NCBI RefSeq assembly: GCF_947242115.1
Contig: NC_074725.1
Span: 11,480,511 to 11,544,510, forward strand
Reading direction: 5' to 3'
Origin: Biomphalaria glabrata
Taxonomy: Eukaryota; Mollusca; Gastropoda; Planorbidae
DNA: 64,000 nt
The notes under the pieces are model-generated. The model made no database searches and was not told the DNA's origin. It saw nothing but the letters and a program-made list of their open reading frames with translations. Position numbers and translations under genes: made by a program. Positions 36,699 through 48,800 of this stretch are shown here, in pieces. Every line of letters starts with the position of its first letter. Within the stretch, counting starts at the first letter, position 1.

Positions 36699-36992
36699 TC
36701 AGCTAGGCTCAAAGACTTTGCTTTCTGGGAGTTTGTTTCTTAAGATATTTGTGTACGCGTCAGTTCTTTGTTGAGACTCAACCAAAGAGGGGATAGCGCG
36801 GGATTTAGAAGTGACTTTAGAGTTAACTGAGTCATGAGAGATGATTTGAGTCGCATTTCTGGCAGAGGTGGACGTTTTGGCGACGTTCCTTCTCTGAAGT
36901 GCTTCTAGCCTGGCTTTCTCTTTGCGCATCTTTTCTTTGTGCCATTTTTTCTTCGCGTTGTCGACGTCCTGAAGGGTCATGGCTGGAGCAGT
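36699..36992 (-). CDS. Candidate alternative last exon of GT7 copy 2
   Basis: Acceptor TTTGCAG followed by a 97-residue phase-0 frame with a TGA stop. It begins TAPAMTLQDVDNAKKKWHKE, is strongly basic and predicted helical, then becomes Ser/Thr-rich. It lies about 360 bp past the exon 7 stop. It is homologous to 7661-7777 by acceptor phase, position and the AKKKW motif. It might instead be the last exon of a separate minus-strand gene, but no other exon of such a gene is visible. Confidence 0.55.
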   Translation of the reverse strand, partial: TAPAMTLQDVDNAKKKWHKEKMRKEKARLEALQRRNVAKTSTSARNATQIISHDSVNSKVTSKSRAIPSLVESQQRTDAYTNILRNKLPESKVFEPS

Positions 36993-37066
36993 CTGCAAAG
37001 GAATTAAACGTCTAGTAAAATTTTTAAAAAGCTACTGAAATTTTTTAAAGTCTAAATTACATTATT

Positions 37067-37311
37067 TGGGCGTTAGTGACTGTGTGGTAATGCCTTTGGT
37101 TTCCGAAACGAGGAATCTTAGAATGAAATCTCGGTGAAGGCTGGGATTTTGAGCATCGTAATTTTTAGGATGCCCCTAGCATTAGTTTGGGAAAGTAAAG
37201 GTGGATTGTCGATGTTCTGGCCACATGATACCCTCGTTAAGCGTCGTCTAAAAAAAAAAGATGACTTTTACATCATCAGCCTTATAGATCGCAGGGTCTG
37301 AAAGGGTTGCT
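37067..37311 (+). mobile_element. Diverged SINE (family 1)
   Basis: GTGACTGTGTGGTAATGCC head, CGGTGAAGGCTGGGATTTTG, and the GACATTAG-like body and tail, all degraded. It lies between GT7 copy 2 exon 7 and candidate exon 8. Confidence 0.7.
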
Positions 37312-37352
37312 TAAAATCATTATTATATGATTGTCAATCTTTAAGGTTAGTC

Positions 37353-37524
37353 CTATATAATCATAAATTCGTTGACTGTACGAACCAGAAGTATTTCGGT
37401 GGTATTGATGGAAACATTGATCCAAGTGTACAGAGGATCCAATGTGATATTGATCACTTTGTATTTCACTGTGTTCAGACCTTCGATATCTTGTCGCTTG
37501 AGAGCACCATTCAAAATTGCCATT
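37353..37524 (-). CDS. GT7 copy 2 exon 7 (C-terminal strand, stop TAG)
   Basis: 172 bp with 56 codons and TAG. It encodes GLNTVKYKVINITLDPLYTW and INVSINTTEILL. A GT in phase 0 after codon 46 (37385-37384) matches the copy 1 position exactly. Confidence 0.88.
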
Positions 37525-39766
37525 CTGTAAACCATTAGAAGAAATAAAGCTTAGTTATTATGATATCAGCAAACTTGTTTGGTTAGAAAGGAAACAAATA
37601 TATATTCTTTTGTTTCGTGTCTTAGAAAGAAAATCAACAGCCTTATTTTAAATTGAGTATAGTGCTTAAAGTTTAGACTGCTTTAAACTCACACTATAGC
37701 TACAGCAAAATAAACATCCCTTTTTCTTTTGTAGGAAAACTTTCTCGACATATTTTTTGTGACAATGCTATATACGGTCTTTAACCCTTAAAACGCGTGT
37801 GGTAGTTAAGCCTCTAAACATCAGAATTGTAATTCCATTTTGTTTGCACTCACTGTAAAAATGCTCAGCACTTTAAGGGTTAAAAAAACACACGCTCGTA
37901 TGTTGTATAAAGTTAACATTAAGATCAAGGAGAGCGGCGGCTGAGCATTGGCTGGGCTTCTGAACCGAGGGTGCCTCTGATTCCACCCAGCTGACATTAG
38001 TTGGGAAAAAGTATAAGCGGCTGGTCGTTGTTACATGACACCCTCGTTAACCGTAGGCCACAGACATAGATGACCTTTACATTATCTGCCCTATAGACTA
38101 CAAGGTCTGAAAAGGGAATTTTACTTTACTAACTTTAAGATAAATCATAATTGCAATCAAAATAAAATTAGATTCAATTGAGTTGCAAAGATGTATAGGC
38201 CTAATAAATTTATAAGAAATACTTTTTTTCCAACCAAGTATAGAGTGTACCTAGCATGACCTAGTTGGACAGTTTAGCTTAGCCGTGAATTCTATGTTAA
38301 TTATTTTTCACATTATGTAAGTTAATCCCAACTAGCCGACCCACGGCTTAGCATACGCCGCCATTTAGTGACGGGTGAACACTTCCTGAAAAACACAGTT
38401 GTCCAAATGGGTAGGTATTTTGCAAACCCCTGTGTGCGCATGCCTGGAGAGCGAGGAAGGCGCTGGTATGCGCGGTAGGGGTCGGGAGGATGGTTAGAGA
38501 GTCGGCGGGCGTGCGTGGTGTCCCGCATGGTTGTGCGACGTAGAGAATTACATATACAGATTTGAAAGAAAAGTCTAATTCACAATTATGTCACTATTTG
38601 CAGGATTCACAATAATACTCTTATCTTATATAATACTCATAACAACTTACATGTACAAAGAAGAGTAATACTGAATGAAGGAAAGTTTTCATGAAAAACA
38701 AGCAAAATAACAAATTGCTTAAAAAAAAAACAACAAAGCTTATATTATGTGTATCTATTAAATTGGATCCGTCATAATTACATTTGTAATAAGCAATAAT
38801 CTATAAAGGGGACCAATCCAATTTATACCACCACTTCAGTCAGGTCTCTTGGAAAGGAGACAAATTCAGCTTATACCACCACTGTAGTCAAGTTTGAGAT
38901 ACCCAGCAAAGTAATTTATGACCAATAGTTAATCAACTAATTGGTCCAGCAAAGTAATTTATGACCAATAGTTAATCAACTAATTGGTCCAGCAAAGTAA
39001 TTTATGACCAATAGTTAATCAACTAATTGGTCCAGCAAAGTAATTTATGACCAATAGTTAATCAACTAATTGGTTATTTTTTTCAAAATTGATTCTTGTG
39101 TTGTCAGGCAAAAGAAATAATTTTGCAAAAAATACGAGATTCGGTGTCGGGGAAATAACGTGTACAAACTTTTGGCCAGACAGACACACAGATAGACAGA
39201 CACACAGACAGAGTTGATATAAGCTTTGTGAAAAAAAAGGTATTGATTGACTCACCTGAGTGGGTTGGCCTCGTTTCCTTTGTCTCGTGTGTGTTTTAAC
39301 ATAAAATAACGAGAAAGAGTTGTTGGATGTCGTAAAATCGTGTACTTTTTATTATACAACCTGTTGGAGTAAAGACACACAAGATCTAGATCATAATGGA
39401 AAATTTGAATGCTATCTGCTTGTAAGAACAAGATTATCTCCAAGGCAATAGGAGTCATTGCCGCTCTACTTACCATAGATAAAGTGACCTGAACTAATAA
39501 AGGTATTGCATGGAAGTATTAAAGATGTGCCTGGAAACAGAGCTGCGAAAGCACACTACATATGACGCTATCTATGAAACACTACAACAGAAAATAGACA
39601 TAGTGCTTTGACTTTTAGTAGTCATATGCTCCACTTACAAAGAAAAATTAAGTTTAAAAAAACCTTCTAGAAATTTCTGATTTTTTTCCCCCACTTAGTA
39701 TTGGCCTTTGAAGTTGATTAATATTCAATCTGAACTATTTGACTCGTTTTACTACATTAAAAGGCT

Positions 39767-39847
<81 letters not shown>

Positions 39848-42800
39848 TAGCTTTAATTTTACCCGGCTTTGCTCGGGTTGTTATTTCTACAAATAGCATG
39901 CATTTATTTCGTTTGAATAATCAATAATGACGTGAACAAAAAGATAATTTAAAAAATAAATCAATTCATCTAGTTGTTTATATAACATTGTTAGTTTAAT
40001 TTTATGTAGCTCTAGATTTAGAATTTAAACAATTTGAATGCCACAGTAGTCTAGTCAATAAATAAAAACTTTGAGCCTATTATAGTAAAAGACTATAAAC
40101 ACTGTGATGTGAGCTTGTGATGTGACCTAAGTGTAATGTATTGACCTAGATACATTAGCCGTGTTTCATTCATCATTACCTAGCTAAGCTGCTAAGAGGT
40201 CTAATTGCGCATAAGTAAATCTTAACGAAAAAAAAAGATTTTAATAATTTCGGAAATTTCCAGAACTTTTTCGTATATTTTGCAATTTCAGGAGATTTCC
40301 AGAAGCTCCTGCCAAATCAGGAAATCTGTTATAAGTTATAAAATGGTTTAATTTAATAATTTACACATAGAATTAGCGCGGGTCTATAAAAGTGCGGGGC
40401 CCACTCGGGTCGAATATGTTGCAGTGGCCTTAGGCCTGCCCTGCAAAATAGCGGCGTATGCTACGCCGTGGGTCGACTAGTCTTATATATTACATAAGTT
40501 ACTTCAAAAAAGAAGACACTTACGCCCTACTGTATGTTTGATGTACCAACACTGACACACAAAGAGGTTACCTCTTCAACAGATCATCGTCCTCTCCGCC
40601 CCATCCGATGTACAAGTTTGAGTTCCCATTGACCTTCAGGAACTGTTCCCTGGAGAACCCAACCACACCTCCGAAATAGCCCGAATAGAATAGTCTGAAA
40701 GCAGAGAGAAAGTGAGATCAACAGTAACGTCATTGGATCAATAATCATTATGTGTTTGACTTATTTTAAAATTTAACAGATAGGCCTAATTAACAATTAC
40801 ATTCTTCAAGTATTATAATGAAAATTTAAATAAGATAGGAAAAAAAATTACATCAAAATGACTGACGTTATATGATATACATGAATTCGTTAGAGAGTAT
40901 CGTTCGTAAGGTTGTTATTGCCAGAAGTAGTAATGGATATTTTTATGGCACGAGTAGGAGAATTAAATATTTGTTTCGAAAAAAGGGGGAAGTTTTTACT
41001 TAGTGACGATGACGTAATATAACTTTAAAAATTAAGAACGAAATTGGAGTCGACAGAAACAAGACGCTCTTCATCAGTGTATAAATAAGTCGTATTGTAC
41101 GGCCATAGCTGACATTCGATGGTTCCCTTCATTTGGTATTAAACGTGTTTGTTGTTCAACACCAGAGTCGACTACCTATAGTGATTGTTTGGTCTTTCGC
41201 CGGTGTTATTGAATTATTTTGAGTAGTACCCCCAGTTCTTTGTTTGTAGTCGACACCGCAGAAGCGCAAAACAATATAAACGCTCCATTTCCTATAAAAT
41301 GTTTCCAATGGCACGTGTCTCAAATAGCCTCTGAAAATCAGTCCAACACCTGGCCTTCGTGTGTGGTTCAGATTTTGCGTCAGGCGAAACTGTTATCACT
41401 AACAGAAGGGGCGAAGGCGAGTAACTGATACCTATACCAGTAAGCTTAGGGTGGGAGGGTCTCGTTAGCCTTTGTGGGCTACCCCCTAGGAAAAGGGAAA
41501 CAGATATTCAAACCTCTGCTGCCATGCATCTATACCCAAGTTGGAAAAGACTTTGGGATTCAACTCTGAGAAGAAACCAGGAGCCGGCGACCCTTATGCA
41601 GTTTGCAGCACACAATGCTACACCCTGTCAGAACCTGCGACGCCGCTGATCTGAAACTGTATCGGCACTTGTCGTTCCGTTGGACACGTCAGCTGCGTGT
41701 AGAGGGCGTTAACGACAACCTTCCAACCATATCTAATGCCCAGTCATTCGTCTCATATATTGAGATGATCTATTATAGCTTCGAAACTGAAGGAGGACAT
41801 AGATTGTCATTAAGATTCAGTTATTATAAATTTAGAGGTTGTTTTTTTTTTTAAGTAGAGAGACCAGAGTTTAGAATTCTTTAGGCGTAAAACAAGTTTG
41901 TACGATAAATATTGTTTGTACTCAAAACAAACAAAAATAAAAAAAACAAGGAAAATATTTTAAAAATCTTTTACAAAAAAAAAAAAAACAAAAAAAAAAA
42001 ACAAAGCATATCTAAAGGGGAAGAAGTCCACCCTTAAAACTATATCAATACTTTCCCTTATTCGATATCAAACAATTACCAATAATTAATTGATAATTGC
42101 CACTTTGAGTATTCTTGTTTATTGATTCATGTTTTGTTAGGTCCAATAAATAATTGTTTAAAGTATCAAGCTGATCGGAGAATACGTGAGGGAATAATAG
42201 CGTTAACAAATATTTAAGGTAACTAAACCCAACAAATTTAGCCATATCTGTCAATACTGAAGTATTAGTTTCATTTATTGATATCAAACAAAATAATTAA
42301 TAACCAGTAATTTATTGCCTAATTGGTTACTTTTTTGATTGATTAATGTCTTAAATATGCCAATGCGAAGTTTCAACTTCATCCAAGAATGGGTGTGGGA
42401 GAAATAACGTGGACACACTTTTGACCAGACACAGTTGATAAAAGCTTTGTATGAAGTCCAACAGATTATGCTACATTTTATTTCTACTGACTTCTTTTGA
42501 AACTCACAAAAGTAGCCAAAGAAAAAATCAAGAAATCAGAACAGATTAGATCCCCAATCAAATGGTACATCTAGAACTAAATTGAGGTATGAAGTTTCTT
42601 TGAGCATAAAGAGATCAATGACTATAAAAGTTCGTGAGACTAGGTAGGCTTTGTGATAGACATTTGTTCATACAAATATTTAGAGAGACATACAAGACGA
42701 AGAGAAAAAGAGAGAAGCAGAAAGAGAGAGAGAAAGAGAATAGGGTAAGGTGTATACTTACTTAAAATTGAACTTATTCATAGCCACAGCGTAGTGCCTG

Positions 42801-45800
42801 GGGTCGGACTCACACCTGTACAGATTTTTGTCATTCAATGGAATCAGGTCCACATCGTGGAAGATGTAACAATCAAAGTTGCCAAGTTTCTCTGCTTCCA
42901 GAAATCCAATATTCAATAAGGCGCCTCTGTTGAACGTTGACCCCGGGGCCTGTTAAGTTGCAAACAAAATAAAAAAAACAATGCAACAATCAGACATTTT
43001 CTCTACGCTGCCAGTAGAATGCTATTCTTATCAGCCTTCTTTTTTAAACATAACTTCGTATGCTTATTTATACAACTTCATATATGTATCCCAGACAGCT
43101 TTATCCACATATAAAAGTAGGACACACATTCACAAACATACACACACACACGAAACCCACACAGCAAGATATAACGTTGTATTATTCAAGACACAAAAAT
43201 GTGATTGAAAATGTCTCTTGATTTCGGAGTATTTGGGTTATTAGCATGGGCGTAGCCAGGGGGGGGGGTTCTTGGGGTTCAACCCCCCCCCCCGAAATGA
43301 AATCCCCCTTTGGGGGGGGGGGGGAGTCGGAAATTAGTGACTATTTTTTGCTTTGATTTTGTTTATTTTAGGTGAGATTTTAATACTAAACCATCACTTG
43401 CCCTAGCACAACCAAAAGGGTTTTGAGTTTAAAACCCCCTTACAGGGGGGTTCGAGTTTAAAACCCCTACCAGAGCGGTTCGAGTTAAAACCCCTACTAG
43501 GGGTTTTGAGTTTAAAACCCCCTACCAGGGGTTTTGAGTTTTAAACCCCCTACCTGGGTTTTTTGCAGTTAACTCCCCCTCTTCTATAAAACAAAACAAA
43601 AAAAATGCAAACGAAAATCCCCTAATTCCAAGAGCACAGTTAAGGAAGATTTTGATTTTAAAACCCCGTCTAAAATTTACGATAAACCCCCTCTTTAATA
43701 TAAAAAAAGCTAATTACGCACTCAAAATGTTATGAGCTTAGCTAAATGGGTTTTGACTCAGTTTTGAGTTTAAACCCCACTTCAGTGGGGTTTGAAGGTA
43801 AAAAATACCTCTTTTTAATAATAAAAAAAAAGCAAATTATACACTAAAAATGTGAAGAGTGTAGTCTATTGGGTTTTGAGTTTAAACTCCCCTCCAGTGG
43901 AGTTTGAAGCTAAAAAGTACCTCTTCAATATAAATAAAAGAAAATTACTCACTCTAAAATCTATGAGCGTAGTCAAAGGGGTTTAGAGTTTAACCCCCCC
44001 CCCCCCGTCATCTTCAGTGTAAGTATAAAAAGCAAATTACGCACTCAAAATGCTATGAGCGTTGCCGAAAGCGGTTTTGAGTTTAAACCCCTATTCAGAG
44101 GGGTTTGGTGCTAAAAATACATCTTCAATATAAAAAAAAAAGCAAATTACACACTAAAATTATTTGAGCGTAGCCAAGCCAATCGGGGGTTTTGAGTTTC
44201 TTCTACAGATGGCTTTTTTTTTAAAGTTTAAAACCCCTCCAGATGGCTTTAAGTCTAAAACCCCCTACAGAGCATTTTGAGGTGGAAAACCCCCAACAGA
44301 AGATTTTGACGATAAAACTTCTCTTTTCGATATAAAATCTAAATGCAAACTACAGTCACTTAATTCCAAGAGCGTATTCAAGAGAGGTTACACATTTTTA
44401 CCAGTGGCAGGGCTCCATTAATAAACTGCAGTGAATAGTCATCTACCGAAATCGAAAAACACTAAATATAGCTCAACAAAGATGGCTAAGACAGATTTCA
44501 GGAGTCAGTTATAGAGATCGAATCTAAATCAAGGAAATCCTATGCCGAACTGGAAGTCGACCCCTTAGTAAGATTGTGAGAGAACGACGCATGAAGTTTG
44601 CGGGATATGTTCTCCGACAAAATGAATTACGCATAAGAAGAGTTGCAATGATATCCTAGTACAACTTGTCGCCACTCATTCAAGGGGTCCTCATGGTAGA
44701 TGGGAAGAGGCTTCAGACATTACCAGTGAAAGATTTTTATGGAAACTGCTTGACGTCAAATGCTCCGAAAGGCGTGGGAGGGTCTAAGTCAGTAAGAATA
44801 GCACATTAGGTTTTTAAAATAAAACTTTTTAATAGCATTAAAATGGACTGTAGATACCTCAGAATATGCATTTTGTTGGCTTTCAATACCAGAAATAGTG
44901 CTTGTCGGCGGGGTTTCGCCCCGCGCTGGGGAGCTCCTGGCGCTCCCCCAGACCCTCTTGCTAGTAATGGCGAGGAGTCCACAATTTTATGGAAACAGCT
45001 TGATGGCAAATGCGCCGAACGACGAGAGAGGGTCTAAGTCAGTAAGAATAGCACATTAGGTTTTTGAAATAAAACTTTTTAATAGCAGGAAAATGCACTG
45101 TAGATACCTCAGAATATGCATTTTGTTGGTTTTCAATATCAGAAATAGTGCTTGGCGGCGGGGCTTCGCCCCGCGCTGGGGGAGCTCCTAGCGTTCCCCC
45201 CAGACCCCTTTGCTAATAATGTCGGGGAATCTACAATTTTTTTCACTAACTCATGGAAGAACCTATTCTAGGGCACAATAAACGTCTTCCGAAAGAAAGA
45301 AGGATCAGAATGTTATAAAGATTATGTACACACACACACACATAAATACATATAATTTTTTTCCCCAAACCCCCCCCCCCCGAAAAAAAATCCTGGCTAC
45401 GCCCATGGTTATTAGTATTACTTGTATATACATTTCTTCTGCTAATTAACCTGTTTAAATTGACATTGGACAATACTGACCTGTTCGATAACAAAGAATG
45501 TCACATCGGCCTGCTGGCGCTTCAAAAACGGGATCAGATTATGGAGGGCAATATGCAAATGTGGAAATCGATTACGATAGGGCATTATTATCGCCATCCT
45601 CTGCTTTTGGACACAATCAGGTGGTCGAATACGCCCACCGCTTTCCATTTCTGGAAAAAGTTCTTGCAATTCTTCTTTAGTGATCTCATTGTAAAAGCCA
45701 GTAAGACTGCCAACTAAAGTTTACAAAAATAGTTAAATTAAATTAAAAGGTTCTTTTTTAAATAACACACAAAGCAACACACTATACACAACATAATCTA

Positions 45801-48800
45801 TAAAAAAAAAGATTAAAAAAAAAAAGACTGAAAATCTAAAAAGGTCGTGAATTTGTAAATGTCCGGTCCCCGAACGGAGCCCCAATTGTTACAAAACTGA
45901 AAGGACCCCATCTCGCCATTAGTGTCCTGCCTTGCAGCTATAAGTTCTCGGTGGGGGTGGGAGTTTAACGAGCGCAACATAAAAGCATTGAGCACCTTGA
46001 GATTCTTATGTCGTTTGACTTTTGTTCTTTCTATTTCTGTTGTCTAGTGCATCCTTTATGCTATGGCATTTCCAGTGCGCTCTCGTGCAATCTCTTTTGA
46101 GGGCATATGGAGGGAATGCAATCTGGGAGAAGGCTTCCATGTTGACTTTGAAAGGTGAGCAAAAAGAGTTCTAACAAGAAGTTCCTTTCAGACCTTGTGA
46201 TATATATGGGAGAGGATGTCATTTGTTTCAGTGGCCTACGGTTAGCAAGGGTGTCATGTGACCAGCACAACGACCATGCGCATTAGCTTTTCCCTAACTA
46301 ATGTCAGGTACCAATTAGAGCTGGGTGGACTCAGAGGCGCCCAAAGATCGCGAAATTAAAAATCCAAGTCTTCATCAGGATTTGAACCCGGGACCCTCGG
46401 TTCGGAAGCCGAGCGCTTTATCGCTCAGCCACCGCGCCACCAAAAAAAAAAAAAAAAAGAACTCTGCTAACATTGAATTCCAATTTAACTTTCAGAAAAA
46501 AATAAATCAAAGGGTTTTGATGTGCTTAGTTCCGCAAAGTTGTTAACGCCGCAAGTTTGAGTTCCCATTGACCTTCGGGTACTGTTCCCCGGAGAACCCA
46601 ACCACACCTCCGAAATAGCCCGAATATAACAGTCTGAAAGCAAAGAGAAAGTGAGATCAACAGTAACGTCATTGGATCAATAATCCATTCAAAACCCCAT
46701 TTAGCTAATCTCATAGAATTTGGTGAGAGTAGTTTTCTTTAGAATAATATTGAAGAGGGGGTTTTCAACCTCAAAACTCCCTGTAGGGGGATTTTAAACT
46801 CAAAACCATCTGGAGGGTTTTAAACTTTACAAAAAGCCCTCAGGAGGAGGGGGGTTTAAACTACAAAAAAACCTTGGCTAAGCTACGCTCAAAGAATTTT
46901 AGTGTGTAATTTACTTTATTTGTATATTGAAGAGGTATTTTTTTTAGCTTCATATCCCGCTAAAGGGGGGTTTAAACTCATAACCCCTTTGGCTACTCTC
47001 ATAATTTTTAGGGTGTAATTTGCTTTTTTTTTTTATATTGAAGAGGGGGTTTTATCGTAAATTTCGGAGGGGGTTTAAAATCAAAATCTTCCTTAGCTAT
47101 GCTTTTGGAAATTGGGAATCGCCATTTGCATTTTTTTTTTGTTTTATAGAAGAGGAGGTTTAACTGCAAAACCCCTGGTAGGTGGTATTAAACTCAAAAC
47201 CCCCTTGGCTGCGCTGGGGCAAGTGATGGTTTAGTATTAAAATGTGACCTAAAATAATCAAAATCAAAGGGAAAAATCAGTCACTAAATTCCAACCTCCC
47301 CCCTGGGGGGGGGGGGATTTCATTTCGGGGGGGGGGGGTGAACACCAACTCCACCATTCTGGCTACGCCCATGGTTTTAAGATAAATATGAATTCTTTAG
47401 AGAATATAGTTCGTAAGGTTGTTATTGCCGGAAGTGGTAATAGATATAAGCCCATCATTATATATAAAATGTTTCCAATGGCACGCGTCACAAATACCCT
47501 CTGACAACCAGCCCATCTCCTGGCCTTCACGTGTGGTTCAGATACTGAGCCGGAGGAACTGTTTTCACTGATAGGAGAAGGGGCAAAGGCGAGTAACTGG
47601 CGCCTAAACCAGTTAGCTTCGGGCAGGAAGGTCTCGTTAGCCTTGTTGGCTACCCATCTAGGAGAATGAAAACTCTGAATCCAAACCTCCGCTGCCTTGT
47701 GGCTATACCAAACACGGGAAAGGCTTCGGGAGACAACCCTGTGGAAAATTCAGGAGCTGGTGACCCTTAGGCAGATTGCGGCACACTTTGCCTGCGGCGC
47801 TACTGATCCCAACATGTATCGGATATTCCGTTCCTTTGGTCACATCAGCTGAGCGGAGAGGGGGGAAACTGCTGTGTGGGAGACATCGTTCCGACCATAC
47901 ACATTGCCCAGGCTTTCATCTCGCTTTATTAGAGATGAACCATAATCGTTCTACGACTGAAGGAGGTCAATAATAATAGCATGAATAAAAGTGAAACTCA
48001 CACCCAATGCTTTGATTCTATGTATTTTATTTTCTACTTTCTAGTACATTTTTATATCAGCGTTGTTACTTTTTATTATTTTATTGTGACATTTAAAACC
48101 AAAATTATGCATCTAAGGCAAAAAAAAAAGGTTTTGAAAAGAAAGATAAAAAACAAACAACTTACGGAGATGTGGGGGTCTGTCAGGGCAAAAGGTCACG
48201 CCGTCCTTTCTCAAAGAGAAACGTTTTTGTTCAATTTTCAACGACATAATTTCATTATCGAACACTCCATCTCTAAAATCATTTGGTCGGTCTGGGTCAT
48301 AATCCTCATCATTATCATGAACTGAGCTGACTTGCTTCCCCTGTTTCTCAATGGTTATTTTTGATGTACCTTTTTGAATCTTAGTTGAAATGTTCGGAGA
48401 GTTCTCTTCCCTTTTCACATTTTTACCTTTCTCTCCGGCGGTTTTTATTTTCTTTGTATTGTTTCGCTTTTTTATCCCAATGTCCAGCTTTTGACTTGCC
48501 AGCGACGACCCTTTATTGTCAGAAGAGCTGGGAGGTTGCAGAACGCGGTTCTTTAAGGGGATGGTAGGTGGGGGAGGATCCAGTGGCTTCAAACGTTTTG
48601 GTTTAATGTCTTTTGTTTGTCCAGGAATGTTGACATTGACGTCTTTGAGAAACGTCACGTTGTAAACCTTTAGTGATCTGTCATGATTGTTCGGCTCAGA
48701 ATTTAGATTTACTTTGAAGTCGGGAACGAGTTCTGACATAAAAATAAGTTACAGAAATAAATGATTTCCTGCATCCCTAAGAAATATCGAAAAAATAATG

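Noticed and set aside
36699-36992. Independent single-exon gene
   Set aside because: The acceptor directly before the frame and the homologous exon beside copy 1 fit better with an alternative last exon of the GT7 gene.
45442-45717. Plus-strand frames across GT7 exon 3 (for example 45460-45717)
   Set aside because: Antisense shadows of the conserved minus-strand exon.
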